64,000 nt of DNA from Mycetocola reblochoni REB411 (GCF_900163835.1 NZ_FUKR01000032.1:146080-210079), one strand, 5' to 3'; shown: positions 24,152 through 34,476, numbered from the stretch's first letter. The notes: generated by a model from the letters alone, not told the origin. Translations and numbers: made by a program.

Positions 24152-24598
24152 TCAGCCGATGGGCAGTTGTTTGCTGTAGAACTCGGCCGTCACCTGGTAT
24201 CCGAGCCGGCGGTAGAATCCACCGAGCCGTGCAGTCCCCATGGTGATCCGACGGATCCCGCGCTGCTGCGCATAGCTTTCGTTGGTTCGAACCAGTGCGG
24301 AACCGACACCGCGGCCGCGGGCGGACTCGTCGACCACGAGCTCCTGGATCTGCGCCGTGAGACCGGGTGTGTGCAGGAGCCGCGACACCGTCATCAGGGT
24401 GTAGCCGATGACCACCTCGTCCTCCTCGGCGACGTACAGCACGTTGGTCTCGTTCTCACGCCACCGGACGACGTTGTTGAACACCGTCACGAAGTCGTCT
24501 AGCTGGGGACCCTGCGGACCGGTGACCAGCTGGGTGCTCAAGCCGAACACGGCCTCCAGATCGCTCTGGAGACCGCGTCGGACCACGATGTCGGCCAC
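24152..24598 (-). CDS. GNAT-family N-acetyltransferase
   Basis: 148 aa from a GTG two nucleotides past the ctaF stop; the longer upstream frame lies inside ctaF. The acetyl-CoA motif A is clear (IQELVVDESARGRGVGSALV, with R/QxxGxG/A as RGRGVG), followed by the GFYRRLGY motif B region typical of GNATs. The substrate cannot be told from sequence. Tight spacing to ctaF implies the gene is translated from the oxidase transcript, but a functional link is not established. Confidence 0.85.
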   Translation of the reverse strand: MADIVVRRGLQSDLEAVFGLSTQLVTGPQGPQLDDFVTVFNNVVRWRENETNVLYVAEEDEVVIGYTLMTVSRLLHTPGLTAQIQELVVDESARGRGVGSALVRTNESYAQQRGIRRITMGTARLGGFYRRLGYQVTAEFYSKQLPIG

Positions 24599-24600
24599 GC

Positions 24601-25023
24601 TCAGCGCCCGAAGTTCCCGCGGTAGTACTCGTAGGTCCAGCCCACAACGGAGACGACCAGGAAGACCACTCCGATGATCGACAGCCAGAAGTTTCCGGCG
24701 AGACCGAGGAAGACCACGGCCGCGGACCCACCGAGCATGAGCGGCCACCAGCTCCACGGGCTGAAGTGCCCGATCTCGGGGTCGCCGTCATCGATGTCCG
24801 CGGTGAGCGAATCCTCGGGAAGCGTCCCGCCCTGCTTGCGCTGCACCAACTCCAGGTAGAACGCGAGGAACGCCGCGAGGACGGCCGTCAGCGTCAGCGT
24901 GACCGTCCCGGCCCACTCCACGCGACCGTACTCCGGGTCGATCAGGTTCCAGACCGTGTAGATCGCACCGACGACCAGGCAGAAGACAGCCAGGACCCAG
25001 AGGATCACCGTGTTCGAACGCAT
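24601..25023 (-). CDS. ctaF: CtaF, cytochrome c oxidase subunit IV (actinobacterial type)
   Basis: 140 aa with four membrane helices (about 5-27, 37-60, 91-110 and 112-130) and the family sequence GHFSPWSWWPLMLG at the centre. CtaF is an accessory subunit found in actinobacterial aa3 oxidases. The start ATG shares one nucleotide with the ctaD stop (TAATG), so translation is coupled. Confidence 0.93.
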   Translation of the reverse strand: MRSNTVILWVLAVFCLVVGAIYTVWNLIDPEYGRVEWAGTVTLTLTAVLAAFLAFYLELVQRKQGGTLPEDSLTADIDDGDPEIGHFSPWSWWPLMLGGSAAVVFLGLAGNFWLSIIGVVFLVVSVVGWTYEYYRGNFGR

Positions 25024-26756
25024 TACTTGACCTCTCCGGTTTCCTTGTCGGTGACGGGCGCATCGGGGGCGTCCTTCGCCGGGCCGATCCCGTGTGTCGC
25101 CGCGGCGGCCTCCGGGTGGTTCAGATCGAACGCGGGACGCTCAGAACGGATACGCGGGATAGAGGTGAAGTTGTGTCGCGGCGGCGGGCAGCTGGTCGCC
25201 CACTCGAGCGACGCGCCGTAACCCCACGGGTCGTCGACGGTCACCTTCGGTGCCTTGCGCGCCGTGATGTACACGTTCAGGAAGAACGGGATCATCGACG
25301 CGGCCAGGACCATGGATCCCACCGTGGAGAGCTGGTTCATCCAGGTGAAGCCGTCCTCGGGAGCGTAGGACTCGTAGCGGCGCGGCATGCCCATCACACC
25401 GAGCCAGTGCTGGATGAGGAAGGTCATGTGGAAGCCGATGAACAGGATCCAGAAGTGCCAGTATCCCAAGCGCTCGTTGAGCATCTTGCCGGTCCACTTC
25501 GGCCACCAGAAGTAGAAGCCGGCGAACATCGCGAACACGACGGTTCCGAAGACCACGTAGTGGAAGTGGGCGACGACGAAGTAGGTGTCGGACACGTGGA
25601 AGTCGAGCGGCGGCGACGCCAGGATGACTCCGGTCAGACCGCCGAAGACGAACGTGATGAGGAAGCCGATGGTCCAGAGCATCGGCGTCTCGAACGTCAC
25701 CGATCCCCGCCACATCGTTCCGATCCAGTTGAAGATCTTCACACCCGTCGGCACGGCGATCAGCATCGTCATCAACGAGAAGAACGGCAACAGCACCGAT
25801 CCGGTCACGTACATGTGGTGAGCCCACACCGTCACGGACAGCGCCGCGATGGCGATGGTCGCGTAGATCAGGGTCTTGTAACCGAAGATCGGCTTGCGGC
25901 TGAACACCGGAAGGATCTCGGAGACGATTCCGAAGAACGGCAGCGCGATGATGTACACCTCGGGGTGGCCGAAGAACCAGAACAGATGCTGCCAGAGGAT
26001 CGCTCCCCCGTTCTCGGCGTCGTAGATATGCGCGCCGAAGATGCGGTCGGCGCCGAGGCCGAACATCGCCGCCGCGAGGACGGGGAAGGCCATGAGGATG
26101 AGCAGCGAGGTGACGAGGGCGTTCCACGTGAAGATCGGCATGCGGAACATCGTCATTCCGGGCGCACGCATAGTGATGATCGTGGTGATGAAGTTCACAC
26201 CACCGAGGATCGTGCCGAATCCGCTGAGGCCGAGACCGAGGACCCAGAGGTTCCCTCCCATGCCGGGCGAGAACGTCTGACTCGACAGTGGCGCGTAGGC
26301 GAACCAGCCGAAGGACGCCGCACCGGACGGCGTCAGGAACCCGCCGATGGCGATCAGCGATCCGAACATGAACAGCCAGTACGCGAAGGCGTTCAGTCGC
26401 GGGAACGCCACGTCGGGCGCACCGATCTGCAGCGGAACGAGGATGTTGGCGAAGCCGGCGAACAGCGGCGTCGCGAACATCAGCAGCATGATCGTGCCGT
26501 GCATCGTGAACATCTGGTTGTACTGCTCACGCGAGGCCAGCAGGTGCAGGCCGGGCTCGAACAGCTGGGCGCGGATGATGAGGGCCATCACGCCGCCGAT
26601 GCAGAAGAACGTGAACGAGCCGATCAGGTACATGTACCCGATCGTCTTGTGGTCGGTCGAGGTGATCCAGTTGACGAAGACGTTGCCCTTGCGGGCGACC
26701 TTCGATCGGTTGAGCACCGACTTCTGGCCCTCGGGGATATCAGTGATTACAGACAT
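25023..26756 (-). CDS. ctaD: CtaD, cytochrome c oxidase subunit I
   Basis: 577 aa from ATG 26756 (AAGGA about 11 nt upstream; upstream in-frame sequence belongs to ctaC in another frame). Twelve membrane helices, with haem ligand MFTMHGTIM, the CuB/Tyr crosslink segment [18 protein letters not shown] and the haem a/a3 pair [10 protein letters not shown]. The start [17 protein letters not shown] is typical. Together with CtaC, CtaE and CtaF it forms the aa3 oxidase that reduces oxygen and pumps protons. Confidence 0.97.
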   Translation of the reverse strand: MSVITDIPEGQKSVLNRSKVARKGNVFVNWITSTDHKTIGYMYLIGSFTFFCIGGVMALIIRAQLFEPGLHLLASREQYNQMFTMHGTIMLLMFATPLFAGFANILVPLQIGAPDVAFPRLNAFAYWLFMFGSLIAIGGFLTPSGAASFGWFAYAPLSSQTFSPGMGGNLWVLGLGLSGFGTILGGVNFITTIITMRAPGMTMFRMPIFTWNALVTSLLILMAFPVLAAAMFGLGADRIFGAHIYDAENGGAILWQHLFWFFGHPEVYIIALPFFGIVSEILPVFSRKPIFGYKTLIYATIAIAALSVTVWAHHMYVTGSVLLPFFSLMTMLIAVPTGVKIFNWIGTMWRGSVTFETPMLWTIGFLITFVFGGLTGVILASPPLDFHVSDTYFVVAHFHYVVFGTVVFAMFAGFYFWWPKWTGKMLNERLGYWHFWILFIGFHMTFLIQHWLGVMGMPRRYESYAPEDGFTWMNQLSTVGSMVLAASMIPFFLNVYITARKAPKVTVDDPWGYGASLEWATSCPPPRHNFTSIPRIRSERPAFDLNHPEAAAATHGIGPAKDAPDAPVTDKETGEVK

Positions 26757-26770
26757 GAACTGAGGTGTCC

Positions 26771-27667
26771 TTAGCCTTCGTGGCTCTCGCCGGCCGGAGC
26801 GGTCACGCCCGGCAGGTTCTGGTTGCGGTTGTAGTCGGAGCCGAAGTCGCCCTTGTTGCCCTCGGCAGCGAGCGACTCGAGGTAGTCCTCGTACTCGCCC
26901 TCGGAAACGACCTTGACGTTGAACAGCATGAGGGAGTGGTACTCGCCGCAGAGCTCGGCGCACTTGCCCGCAAACGTCCCCTCCCTGGTCGGGATGAACG
27001 ACATGTAGTTGGTCTTGCCGGGGATCATGTCCTTCTTGTAGAGGAAGTCGATCACCCAGAACGAGTGCGCCACGTCGCGCGACTCCAGCTGGATCTTGAC
27101 GGTCTGGTCCACGGGGAGGACGAGTGTCGGCAGGGAGTCCTGGTCGACGGAGCCGTCCTCGGCCGGCTCCGCCTGCTTGCCGGCGTACCAGACGTCGTCG
27201 CCGTCGACCGAGTCGTTGTAGACGAAGTCCCACGCCCACTGCTTGCCGTACGCGGTGATGCTGACGTCAGGGTCCTCGTACTGCGTCTCGATCGCCTGCT
27301 GGTCCCTGGCGGTGAAGGCGAAGAAGCCGACGACGAGGATGAGCGGCACGACCGTGTAGAAGATCTCGATCGGCATGTTGTAACGCATCTGTGGCGGCAG
27401 GCCCGTCTGGCCCTTACGGCGGCGGTACGCGACCATGGCCCAGATCGTCAGCCCCCAGGTGAGGATGCCGACACCGAGCAGGACGACCCAGGCGCCGACC
27501 CAGAGCGAGCGCACAGTCTCGGTGTGATTGGTCACCGGCGAGGCGTTCACATCCTCGAAACCGGGGAGGAAGCCACTGAGCTCCGTTTGTGTACAACCGG
27601 CCAGGAACACGGTGAGCGTTGCTGCTACCGGGATCGCTGCCCATCGAAGTCGACGATTCGTACGCAC
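26771..27667 (-). CDS. ctaC: CtaC, cytochrome c oxidase subunit II
   Basis: 298 aa, GTG start. Lipobox LAGC (Cys25) ends the signal peptide, then two membrane helices (about 53-76 and 100-120) and a cupredoxin domain with the CuA ligands in [12 protein letters not shown] and the early H in DVAHSFWV. The protein accepts electrons from QcrC. First gene of ctaC-ctaD-ctaF-GNAT; ctaE is encoded in the convergent operon 8 kb away. Lipoprotein processing would use LspA. Confidence 0.96.
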   Translation of the reverse strand: MRTNRRLRWAAIPVAATLTVFLAGCTQTELSGFLPGFEDVNASPVTNHTETVRSLWVGAWVVLLGVGILTWGLTIWAMVAYRRRKGQTGLPPQMRYNMPIEIFYTVVPLILVVGFFAFTARDQQAIETQYEDPDVSITAYGKQWAWDFVYNDSVDGDDVWYAGKQAEPAEDGSVDQDSLPTLVLPVDQTVKIQLESRDVAHSFWVIDFLYKKDMIPGKTNYMSFIPTREGTFAGKCAELCGEYHSLMLFNVKVVSEGEYEDYLESLAAEGNKGDFGSDYNRNQNLPGVTAPAGESHEG

Positions 27668-27800
27668 CTGGGACCTTTCGAAAACGCTGTTCGTTCCCTA
27701 GCAGTCTAGCCGGAAGCGAACACCCCGTCGTGACCACCCGCTAGGCGGGTCGCCGCATTGGGCCCGGGTGCGGCGATCCGAACGTGGGTCCCCACGACGA

Positions 27801-27838
27801 CGGCGGGCCCAGGGGCCATCAGCCCCCGGACCCGCCGC
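27801..27838 (-). terminator. Terminator of the erpA-like gene
   Basis: CGGCGGGCCCAGGGGCC at 27801-27817 pairs with 27822-27837 through a 16-bp stem with two G-U pairs and a 4-nt loop, 14 bp past the erpA stop. A second small hairpin (CGCCGCA...TGCGGCG) lies at 27751-27775. Confidence 0.7.
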
Positions 27839-27851
27839 TTCTGCGCGTTCC

Positions 27852-28205
27852 CTAGTGGAAACTGTCCCCGCACGCACAGCTGCCCTGCGCGTTCGGGTTG
27901 TCGATCGTGAAGCCCTGCTTCTGGATGGTATCCTCGAAGTCGATGGAGGCCCCGTCCAGGTACGGGACGCTCATCTTGTCGACGACGACCTCGACCCCGT
28001 CGAAGTCGACGGCCACGTCGCCGTCGAGGAAACGCTCGTCGAAGTAGAGCTGGTAGATGAGCCCAGAGCACCCGCCGGGCTGGACGGCGACGCGCAGGCG
28101 CAGGTCGTCACGTCCCTCCTGGGTGAGAAGCGAGCGGACCTTGTCCGCGGCTGCGTCGCTCAGGAGCACGCCGTGCGCACGCTCCTCGATCACGGTGTCG
28201 GTCAT
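27852..28205 (-). CDS. erpA: ErpA/IscA-type iron-sulfur cluster carrier
   Basis: 117 aa, ATG with a strong GAGGAGG site. The A-type carrier cysteines are present: Cys46 in QPGGCSGL and Cys110/Cys112 in GSCACGDSF. These proteins deliver [Fe-S] clusters to apo-enzymes; the neighbouring Rieske gene group suggests a plausible client but this is inference. Encoded alone, 51 bp upstream in transcription order from no other gene and followed by a terminator. Confidence 0.92.
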   Translation of the reverse strand: MTDTVIEERAHGVLLSDAAADKVRSLLTQEGRDDLRLRVAVQPGGCSGLIYQLYFDERFLDGDVAVDFDGVEVVVDKMSVPYLDGASIDFEDTIQKQGFTIDNPNAQGSCACGDSFH

Positions 28206-28255
28206 GCTGCCTCCTCTGTCACGGTGCGGATGTCCCGCGCCCCTGTGGATCGATC

Positions 28256-29686
28256 CTACGCGTCCGCGGCCGACGCGTCAGCACCCCGTGCACGCAACGC
28301 GGCCAGGAACAGCGCCTCGGCCGTGACCGACTTGCGGAAACCCTCGACGTGCAACGACTCGTTCGGCGAATGGGCCCTGGAGTTGGGGTCCTCCACACCC
28401 GTGACCAGGATCTCCGCCGACGGGAACGTCTGAACCAGGTCGGCGATGAACGGAATCGAACCGCCGATGCCGAGCTCGACGGGCTCGACGCCCCAGGCGC
28501 TCGTCATCGCCGTCGTGATGGCGGCGACGGCTGGCCCCGTCGTGTCAACGAGGAAGGGGTCGCCGAGATCGACGTCGGCGAACTCCAGCTGCGCTCCGAA
28601 CGCGGCGTTCGCCTCGAGGTGCCGTCGGATGTGCGCGTACGCCTCGGCCGCCGGCTGGCCCGGTGCGACGCGTACGCTCACCCTGACCGTCACGGCGGGG
28701 AGCAGAGTGTTGGACGCCTGGTCGACGCTCGGCGCATTGATTCCCGTGACGGTGACGCTCGGCTGGAACCACAGGCGCGACGCCACCGATCCCCGACCAA
28801 TCTCGCTGACGCCCTCCGGAAGACCCGCCTCGTCCCGCAGCCGCTCAGATGCGTAGTCGGGCGTGTCGGCCTCGTGCCGGGTGAGGCCGTCGATCGCCAC
28901 CGCCCCCTCGGCGTCCCACATCGTGTCGAGGGTGCGGACCGCGGCGAGCATCGCGTCCGGCACCGCGCCGCCGAACATCCCCGAGTGCGAGGCGTGCGCG
29001 AGCGTGCGGACGGTGAGGGCGAAGGTCACGTTGCCCCGCAGCGCCACGGTGAGCCCTGGAGTCTGCTCGTCCCAGTTGCCCGAGTCGGCGACGACGATCG
29101 CATCTGCCTCGAGGTCGTCCGCGTTCTGCTCGAGGAACGCCGCGAAGGAGCGCGATCCGAACTCCTCCTCCCCCTCGATGAAGAGTCGGATGCCGACGCG
29201 CAGATCGTCACCGAACACGCTCACGAGCGACCGGATCGCGCCGATGTGCGCCATGACGCCCGCCTTGTCGTCGGCGGCGCCCCTGCCGTAGATCCGGCCG
29301 TCGATCAGCGTCGGCTCGTAGACCTCCGTGTCCCAGTGGTCTCTGTCGCCCGGCGGCTGAACGTCGTGGTGCGCGTACAGCAGCACCGTCGGGTAACCGG
29401 GTGCGGCGTCACGGCGGGCGACCACAGCCGGCTGCCCCAGCTCGTCACCGTCCCCGACAGGGGCACGCCTGATGTCGACCATCGAGAAGGCGCCGGTGTC
29501 GCGGGCGAGACGGGCCACCGCCTCGGCGCTTCGCTGCACCTCGGCGGGGTCGAAGGCGCTCCATGCGACGCTGGGGATCCGCACGAGGTCGCCGAGGTCG
29601 TTCACGATGCGGGGGAACTCGTCCCTGACCGCCGCGCCCAGCACAGAGGAGTCGAACGGTTCGGGGTTCGAAGCTACGTCGTTCAT
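28256..29686 (-). CDS. M20-family metallo-dipeptidase
   Basis: 476 aa from ATG 29686; the longer frame overlaps the divergent DUF3043 gene. Metal-site motifs of the M20/M25/M40 family are clear: YAHHDVQPPGD, YGRGAADDKAGV and EGEEEFGS, with the dimerisation (lid) domain between about 200 and 340 and a final histidine in NSRAHSPNE. Such enzymes split dipeptides or related N-acyl amino acids with two zinc ions. The exact substrate is not predictable. The start is 40 bp from the GTG of the divergent gene. Confidence 0.9.
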   Translation of the reverse strand: MNDVASNPEPFDSSVLGAAVRDEFPRIVNDLGDLVRIPSVAWSAFDPAEVQRSAEAVARLARDTGAFSMVDIRRAPVGDGDELGQPAVVARRDAAPGYPTVLLYAHHDVQPPGDRDHWDTEVYEPTLIDGRIYGRGAADDKAGVMAHIGAIRSLVSVFGDDLRVGIRLFIEGEEEFGSRSFAAFLEQNADDLEADAIVVADSGNWDEQTPGLTVALRGNVTFALTVRTLAHASHSGMFGGAVPDAMLAAVRTLDTMWDAEGAVAIDGLTRHEADTPDYASERLRDEAGLPEGVSEIGRGSVASRLWFQPSVTVTGINAPSVDQASNTLLPAVTVRVSVRVAPGQPAAEAYAHIRRHLEANAAFGAQLEFADVDLGDPFLVDTTGPAVAAITTAMTSAWGVEPVELGIGGSIPFIADLVQTFPSAEILVTGVEDPNSRAHSPNESLHVEGFRKSVTAEALFLAALRARGADASAADA

Positions 29687-29726
29687 GCGAGTAATCTTAG
29701 AAGGACCGCGAAAACGAGGACCACAC

Positions 29727-30332
29727 GTGAGCAGACGAAGCACCGACGACAGCGCCCCCGAGACCGTCCAGCCGGACGGCATCGCCAGCACGGGTCACGA
29801 GGCCCAGGGCAAGGGCAAGGCGACGCCCACCCGCAAGGAGAGGGAGGCGGCGAACAGGCGCCCGCTCGTCCCCTCCGACCGCAAGGAGGCGAGCAAGCAG
29901 GCGAAGGCCCAGCTCGCCGAGGAGCGCGAGCGTGCGCGGGTCGGTCTCGCGGCGGGTGACGAGCGCTACCTTCCGGCACGGGACAAGGGGCCGCAGAAGA
30001 AGTGGATCAGGGACTACGTCGACTCGAGGTTCAACGTCGGCGAGTACCTCATCCCCGTGATGTTCGTCGTGATTCTGGCGACAGTGATCCCCTCCCCCCA
30101 GTTCCAGTCGATCGTCATGCTCGTACTGTGGGCGTACTTCCTGCTCTCCGTGCTCGACGCGGTGTTCCTCGGTCGACGCGTCAAGCGGAGGATCGCCCAG
30201 GCGGTGGGCGTTGATCGCGTGGAGAAGGGCGTGCGCTGGTACGCGGCGATGCGCGCGTTCCAGCTGCGCCTGCTCCGGCTGCCCAAGCCCCGCGTGAAGC
30301 GTTTCAAGCCCATCGAGGACCTCAAGGCCTGA
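29727..30332 (+). CDS. DUF3043 family membrane protein
   Basis: 201 aa from GTG 29727 (GAGGA site 6 nt upstream). A charged, lysine/arginine-rich N-terminal half includes the conserved KGKATPTRKEREAANRRPL segment and RDYVDSRFNVGEY, followed by two membrane helices (about 110-130 and 132-150) and a basic C terminus. The family is restricted to actinobacteria and uncharacterised. It is divergent from the dipeptidase and ends at a strong terminator. Confidence 0.85.
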   Translation: MSRRSTDDSAPETVQPDGIASTGHEAQGKGKATPTRKEREAANRRPLVPSDRKEASKQAKAQLAEERERARVGLAAGDERYLPARDKGPQKKWIRDYVDSRFNVGEYLIPVMFVVILATVIPSPQFQSIVMLVLWAYFLLSVLDAVFLGRRVKRRIAQAVGVDRVEKGVRWYAAMRAFQLRLLRLPKPRVKRFKPIEDLKA

Positions 30333-30355
30333 TCGGGCCGGCCCGAGAGAACCAC

Positions 30356-30396
30356 ACGGCGGGACAGACCACTCGGTCTGTCCCGCCGTATCGTTT
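30356..30396. terminator. 15-bp perfect hairpin with T-rich tail
   Basis: ACGGCGGGACAGACC and its exact complement enclose ACTC; ATCGTTT follows on the plus strand. It lies between convergent DUF3043 and pyrD genes. Confidence 0.9.
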
Positions 30397-30471
30397 GCCC
30401 CGCGGAGTCGTGTGACGCGTCAAATCCCCTGCCCCGCGGCGGTGCACCCCGCTGTCGATCGTCCGCCGAGG

Positions 30472-31521
30472 TCAGGCGCTCCCGGCGGCGGTGCCGGATG
30501 CCCGGACGGCGAGCCCCCTGTTGATGCGGCGAGCCCAGAACGGCCCGCGGTACAGGAACGCGGTGTAGCCCTGGACCAGCGTCGCCCCGGCGTCAAGCCG
30601 CTCGGCGACGTCCGCCGCGGAGTCGACACCGCCGACCGAGATCACGCAGAGCTCGGCGGGAACGCGAGCCCTGACACGACGGAGGACCTGCAGGGACCGG
30701 TCAGCGAGAGGCGCGCCGGACAGCCCCCCGTCGCCCGCCGCCTCGACAACCGACTCGTCCGTCTCGAGTCCCTCGCGGGAGATCGTGGTGTTCGTCGCGA
30801 TGATGCCGTCGAGTCCGATCCGGACGACGAGCTCGGCGATCCGATCGATCTGCTCGTCGAGCACGTCGGGGGCGATCTTCACCAGCAGCGGCGTGGCCCC
30901 GGAGGCCTCGGCGACGGCCCTGAGCAGCGGCTCGAGCCGATCGAGTTCCTGGAGGCCGCGGAGGCCGGGAGTGTTGGGCGAGCTGACGTTCACCACCAGA
31001 TAGTCCGCGTGGGGCGCAAGCAGCCGCGCACTGGCGACGTAGTCGCCGAGCGCATCCTCGACATCGGTGACCCTGCTCTTGCCGATGTTGACCCCAAGCA
31101 CGGTCCGCGGACGACGCCGCCTGAGCGCCGCGAGACGGTCGGCGACCGCAGGTGCGCCGTCGTTGTTGAAGCCCATCCGGTTGATGACCGCACGATCGGG
31201 CACCAGCCGGAACAGCCGCGGCTTCGGGTTGCCCGGCTGAGCATGGGCGGTGATCGTACCCACCTCGACGTGCCCGAAGCCGAGCGCGGCGAGCCCCTCC
31301 ACTCCCCTGCCCTCCTTGTCGAAGCCCGCCGCCATGCCGAAGGGCGTCTCGAAGCGCAGACCGAGCGCGTCGACGTGCAGATCTGCGCGGGGCACCGTCA
31401 GCCGGCGCACCAGCGAGCCAGCGCCGACGCGCGGAATCGCGCGGATCACGGAGAACGCCAGGTGGTGTGCACGCTCCGGATCGATACGCGTGAGGACGTG
31501 GCGGAAGAAGAACTCGTACAT
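30472..31521 (-). CDS. pyrD: PyrD, quinone-dependent dihydroorotate dehydrogenase (class 2)
   Basis: 349 aa from ATG 31521; upstream frame lies within nrdR. The membrane-associating N-terminal helix MYEFFFRHVLTRIDPERAHH marks class 2 enzymes. FMN-site segments GMAAGFDKEG, INRMGFNNDG, the catalytic serine in NVSSPNTPGL, IATNTTISR and ISVGGVDSAADV are present. It oxidises dihydroorotate to orotate and passes electrons to menaquinone, linking pyrimidine synthesis to the bc1-aa3 chain. A 20-bp gap follows nrdR. Confidence 0.95.
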   Translation of the reverse strand: MYEFFFRHVLTRIDPERAHHLAFSVIRAIPRVGAGSLVRRLTVPRADLHVDALGLRFETPFGMAAGFDKEGRGVEGLAALGFGHVEVGTITAHAQPGNPKPRLFRLVPDRAVINRMGFNNDGAPAVADRLAALRRRRPRTVLGVNIGKSRVTDVEDALGDYVASARLLAPHADYLVVNVSSPNTPGLRGLQELDRLEPLLRAVAEASGATPLLVKIAPDVLDEQIDRIAELVVRIGLDGIIATNTTISREGLETDESVVEAAGDGGLSGAPLADRSLQVLRRVRARVPAELCVISVGGVDSAADVAERLDAGATLVQGYTAFLYRGPFWARRINRGLAVRASGTAAGSA

Positions 31522-31541
31522 GCCAGCGGGATCCTTAGGGG

Positions 31542-32015
31542 TCAGGCGTCGGACACGGCATCGGACGCGGTGTGCGACGCTCGGAGTGCTCCGATCGCCG
31601 CCTCGAAGTCGTCGAGCGAGTCGAATGCCTGGTAGACGCTCGCGAAGCGGAGGTAGGCGACCTCGTCCAGCTCGCGCAGCGGGGTGAGGATCGCAAGACC
31701 GATCTCGTTCGCATCGATCTGCGAGGCACCGGTCTGACGGATGCTCTCCTCGACCCGTTGAGCGAGGATGGCCAGGTCCGAGTCCGTGACCGGGCGACCC
31801 TGACAGGCCTTTCGCACACCGGCGACGACCTTGTCCCTGCTGAAGAGCTCGCCGACGCCGCTGCGCTTGATGACACTGAGGCTCGCGGTCTCGGTCGTGC
31901 TGAACCGCCGCCCGCACTCGGGGCACTGACGCCGTCGTCGGATGGAGAGGCCGTCGTCGCTCGTCCGCGAGTCGATGACGCGGGAGTCGGGATGGCGGCA
32001 GAAGGGGCAATGCAC
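31542..32015 (-). CDS. nrdR: NrdR, repressor of ribonucleotide reductase genes
   Basis: 157 aa, GTG start. A zinc ribbon (Cys3, Cys6, Cys31, Cys34) with the DNA-contact DSRTSDDG is followed by the ATP-cone (about 46-136, SVIKRSG...[14 protein letters not shown]). NrdR senses dATP/ATP and binds NrdR boxes at nrd promoters. No nrd gene or evident NrdR box is in this window. It lies 4 bp after hisD. Confidence 0.96.
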   Translation of the reverse strand: MHCPFCRHPDSRVIDSRTSDDGLSIRRRRQCPECGRRFSTTETASLSVIKRSGVGELFSRDKVVAGVRKACQGRPVTDSDLAILAQRVEESIRQTGASQIDANEIGLAILTPLRELDEVAYLRFASVYQAFDSLDDFEAAIGALRASHTASDAVSDA

Positions 32016-32019
32016 GGTG

Positions 32020-33345
32020 CTACTCCGTTCGCTGTTCTCGTCCGGCTCCGCCGAAACGTTCGGTGACGGCCTCGCCGTGAGCGGGAAGGCCCTCCGCGTC
32101 GGCCAGCGCCGTGATGAGCCCCGCGCTGGAGCGCAGGCCGTCGCGCGAGTACTCGATCACCTGCTGGGAGCGGAGGAAGCTCATGGCTCCGAGCCCGGCG
32201 GAGAAGCGCGCCTGTCCCCCCGTCGGCAGGACGTGGTTCGATCCAGCCATGTAGTCGCCGAGGCTGACCGGCGAGTAGGCACCGAGGAAGATCGCGCCGG
32301 CGTTGGTGATGCGCTCGAGCACCGCCGCATCGTCCCTGGTCTGGATCTCGAGGTGCTCAGGAGCGTAGTGGTTGCTGACCGTCGCCGCGGTGTCGAGGTC
32401 GTCGACGAGCACGATCGCGGACTGGGGACCCGACAGGGCGGCAGCGACACGGTCCGCGTGGGCGGTACGGCGCTGACGGGGCGCCAGCTCGGCGCGGACC
32501 CGCTCGGCGAACTCGGCCGAGTCGGTGACGAGAACCGACGCGGCGGCCTCGTCGTGCTCGGCCTGGGAGACGAGGTCGGCCGCGACAAAGCCCGCATCGG
32601 CGCTGTCGTCGGCGATCACGAGAATCTCCGTGGTCCCCGCCTCGGAGTCGATGCCCACCGTTCCCCTGACCAGGCGCTTGGCGGCCGCGACGAAGATGTT
32701 GCCCGGGCCCGTGACGACGTCCACAGGGGCGAGCCCGAGCTCGGGCACGCCGTGGGCGAAGGCGCCGATCGCGCTGGCCCCCCCGATGGCGTACACCTCG
32801 TCGACGCCGAGGATCCCCGCGACCGCGAGGATGGTCGGGTGGACGGAGCCGCCGTACTCCGACTGCGCCGGTGACGCCAGAGCGATCGACGAGACGCCGG
32901 CCACCTGTGCGGGAACGACGTTCATGACGACGCTCGAGGGGTAGACCGCCTTCCCGCCGGGGACGTAGAGACCGACCCGGCCGACCGGCTGCCAGCGCTG
33001 ACGCACCACCTGGCCGTCCCCGATCACGGTCGTGCTGGCCGGCGGGACCTGGGCAGCGCTGACCGCGCGGACGCGCTCGACGGCGACGCGCACGGCGTCG
33101 GCGACCTCGGGGTCGAGGGACGCGACCGCCTCGGCGATCTCGCTCGTCGGCACCCTGAGGTGCTCGGGGGCGCCGCCGTCGAAACGGGCCGCATGCCGCC
33201 GGAGCGCGGTAACGCCCTCCGAGCTGACCTCGTCGATCAACTCGGCCGCCGCGGCGGAGGCGGCGGCGACGTCGAGCTCTGGTCGAGGAAGGGACAACGC
33301 GAGCGTGTGGGCCGGCGCGGAACGCAGATCGATGAGATTCATCAT
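32020..33345 (-). CDS. hisD: HisD, histidinol dehydrogenase
   Basis: 441 aa; two adjacent ATG codons allow a start at 33345 or 33342. The family signature around [29 protein letters not shown], the zinc/catalytic HDE in SQAEHDEAA, and [10 protein letters not shown] are intact. The enzyme makes the last two oxidations of histidine synthesis. Other his genes, usually downstream of hisD, are absent: nrdR and pyrD follow instead. Confidence 0.95.
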   Translation of the reverse strand: MMNLIDLRSAPAHTLALSLPRPELDVAAASAAAAELIDEVSSEGVTALRRHAARFDGGAPEHLRVPTSEIAEAVASLDPEVADAVRVAVERVRAVSAAQVPPASTTVIGDGQVVRQRWQPVGRVGLYVPGGKAVYPSSVVMNVVPAQVAGVSSIALASPAQSEYGGSVHPTILAVAGILGVDEVYAIGGASAIGAFAHGVPELGLAPVDVVTGPGNIFVAAAKRLVRGTVGIDSEAGTTEILVIADDSADAGFVAADLVSQAEHDEAAASVLVTDSAEFAERVRAELAPRQRRTAHADRVAAALSGPQSAIVLVDDLDTAATVSNHYAPEHLEIQTRDDAAVLERITNAGAIFLGAYSPVSLGDYMAGSNHVLPTGGQARFSAGLGAMSFLRSQQVIEYSRDGLRSSAGLITALADAEGLPAHGEAVTERFGGAGREQRTE

Positions 33346-33423
33346 GACCGGCCCATCTTATCGTGCCGCGTGCGCGCGACCGGGCCTCGCCCGCGCTGGA
33401 GGGCGGCCCGGTCCGTCCTTCAC

Positions 33424-33464
33424 ACGGCTGTCCGGCGACACGGTTCGCGCCGCCGGACAGCCGT
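33424..33464 (-). terminator. 14-bp hairpin after the membrane-protein gene
   Basis: ACGGCTGTCCGGCG (33424-33437) pairs perfectly with 33451-33464, loop 13 nt, 16 bp past the stop of the minus-strand gene at 33481 and upstream of hisD. Confidence 0.75.
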
Positions 33465-33480
33465 CCGCGCCGCGACGGGG

Positions 33481-34476
33481 TCAGGCGCGGACGAACCCGT
33501 CCAGCTCGTCGACGACACCGACCTGACCGTCCTCGCTCCGGATGACGAACTCGTTCCCCCGCTCGGCGACGACGAGCGCCCACGCGGCGGGAGTGATCAT
33601 GAACAACGGCCGCCCCGTCGCCTCGTCGACCACCTGCCGGGGAACGGGGGGAAGCACCCAGAACGGCTCCGGCGGCAGCACCGACGGGGCCGCCGACTCG
33701 GAGACGTCCGCGAGTCCGGTCGTGCCCGACTCGGCCGAGACGTGACCGCCCGCGGGCATCGGCGCCGGACCGTCGACCTCGCCGTCGAAGATCTCGCCGT
33801 CGTCGCCCGCACCGCTGTGGGCCGCCGCGTCTGCCGCCATGCGGGCGTCGGCCTCGGCGAGGACACGCACCGACTCCTCCGCCGTCAAGCCGTCGCTCGC
33901 GCGGCGCCGATAGCGCGGCGCCGGCTGACGCCAGCGCCCGCCGGGAACGAGCCCCGCACCACGGACGATCGACCCCGACGCGGCGCGCCTGGCCACCGGG
34001 TGCGCCTGCGAGGCGGGACGGGACGCGAACTCCGCCCGGAACGCCGGGAGCACCGGCGCGACGACGGTGACCGTCAGGAGCACGACCGCGAGAACCGCTC
34101 GCGCCGTGAGCAGTCCCCCCGCAGACCGCCCGTCGCCCGCGTCGAGGGCGACGGCGACCGTGGCGACGGACGCCGCGACCGACATCATCTGGTCGGGAGA
34201 GAACGACCCCCACCGCCAGCTCCTGTTCGGTCTGATCCGACGGAGCACCAGCATCGACGCCGCCAGCGCCAGCAGGACGACGGAGACGATCGCGGCACCG
34301 GCATCCGTGCCGTGCGCATCGACGACCGTGAACACCCCGAGACCGATCAGCACCGCGGAGGCGAACACGGCCACCGTCTCACGCGGGGTGAGCCCATCAC
34401 CACGCCGTGTGCCCTGCCCGACTCCGCCCGCGACGACGGCCGCCACGGGCGCCTCCGACGTCGATACGTCCGCCAT
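33481..34476 (-). CDS. Unknown four-helix membrane protein
   Basis: 331 aa from ATG 34476; a GTG immediately before is possible. Four membrane helices lie in the first 150 residues (VAVFASAVLIGLGVFTVVD, IVSVVLLALAASMLVL, MMSVAASVATVAVAL and a Leu/Val-rich fourth). The rest is cytoplasmic, with a basic patch (VARRAAS...RYRRRAS) and then an acidic Ala/Gly-rich part, ending in a compact segment with ATGRPLFMITPAAWALV. No known family is recognised. It sits between dnaE and hisD. Confidence 0.7.
   Translation of the reverse strand: MADVSTSEAPVAAVVAGGVGQGTRRGDGLTPRETVAVFASAVLIGLGVFTVVDAHGTDAGAAIVSVVLLALAASMLVLRRIRPNRSWRWGSFSPDQMMSVAASVATVAVALDAGDGRSAGGLLTARAVLAVVLLTVTVVAPVLPAFRAEFASRPASQAHPVARRAASGSIVRGAGLVPGGRWRQPAPRYRRRASDGLTAEESVRVLAEADARMAADAAAHSGAGDDGEIFDGEVDGPAPMPAGGHVSAESGTTGLADVSESAAPSVLPPEPFWVLPPVPRQVVDEATGRPLFMITPAAWALVVAERGNEFVIRSEDGQVGVVDELDGFVRA

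Noticed and set aside
25092..26774. 560-codon open frame on the plus strand
   Set aside because: Antisense to ctaD, with His/Glu/Arg-rich low-complexity sequence and no motifs.
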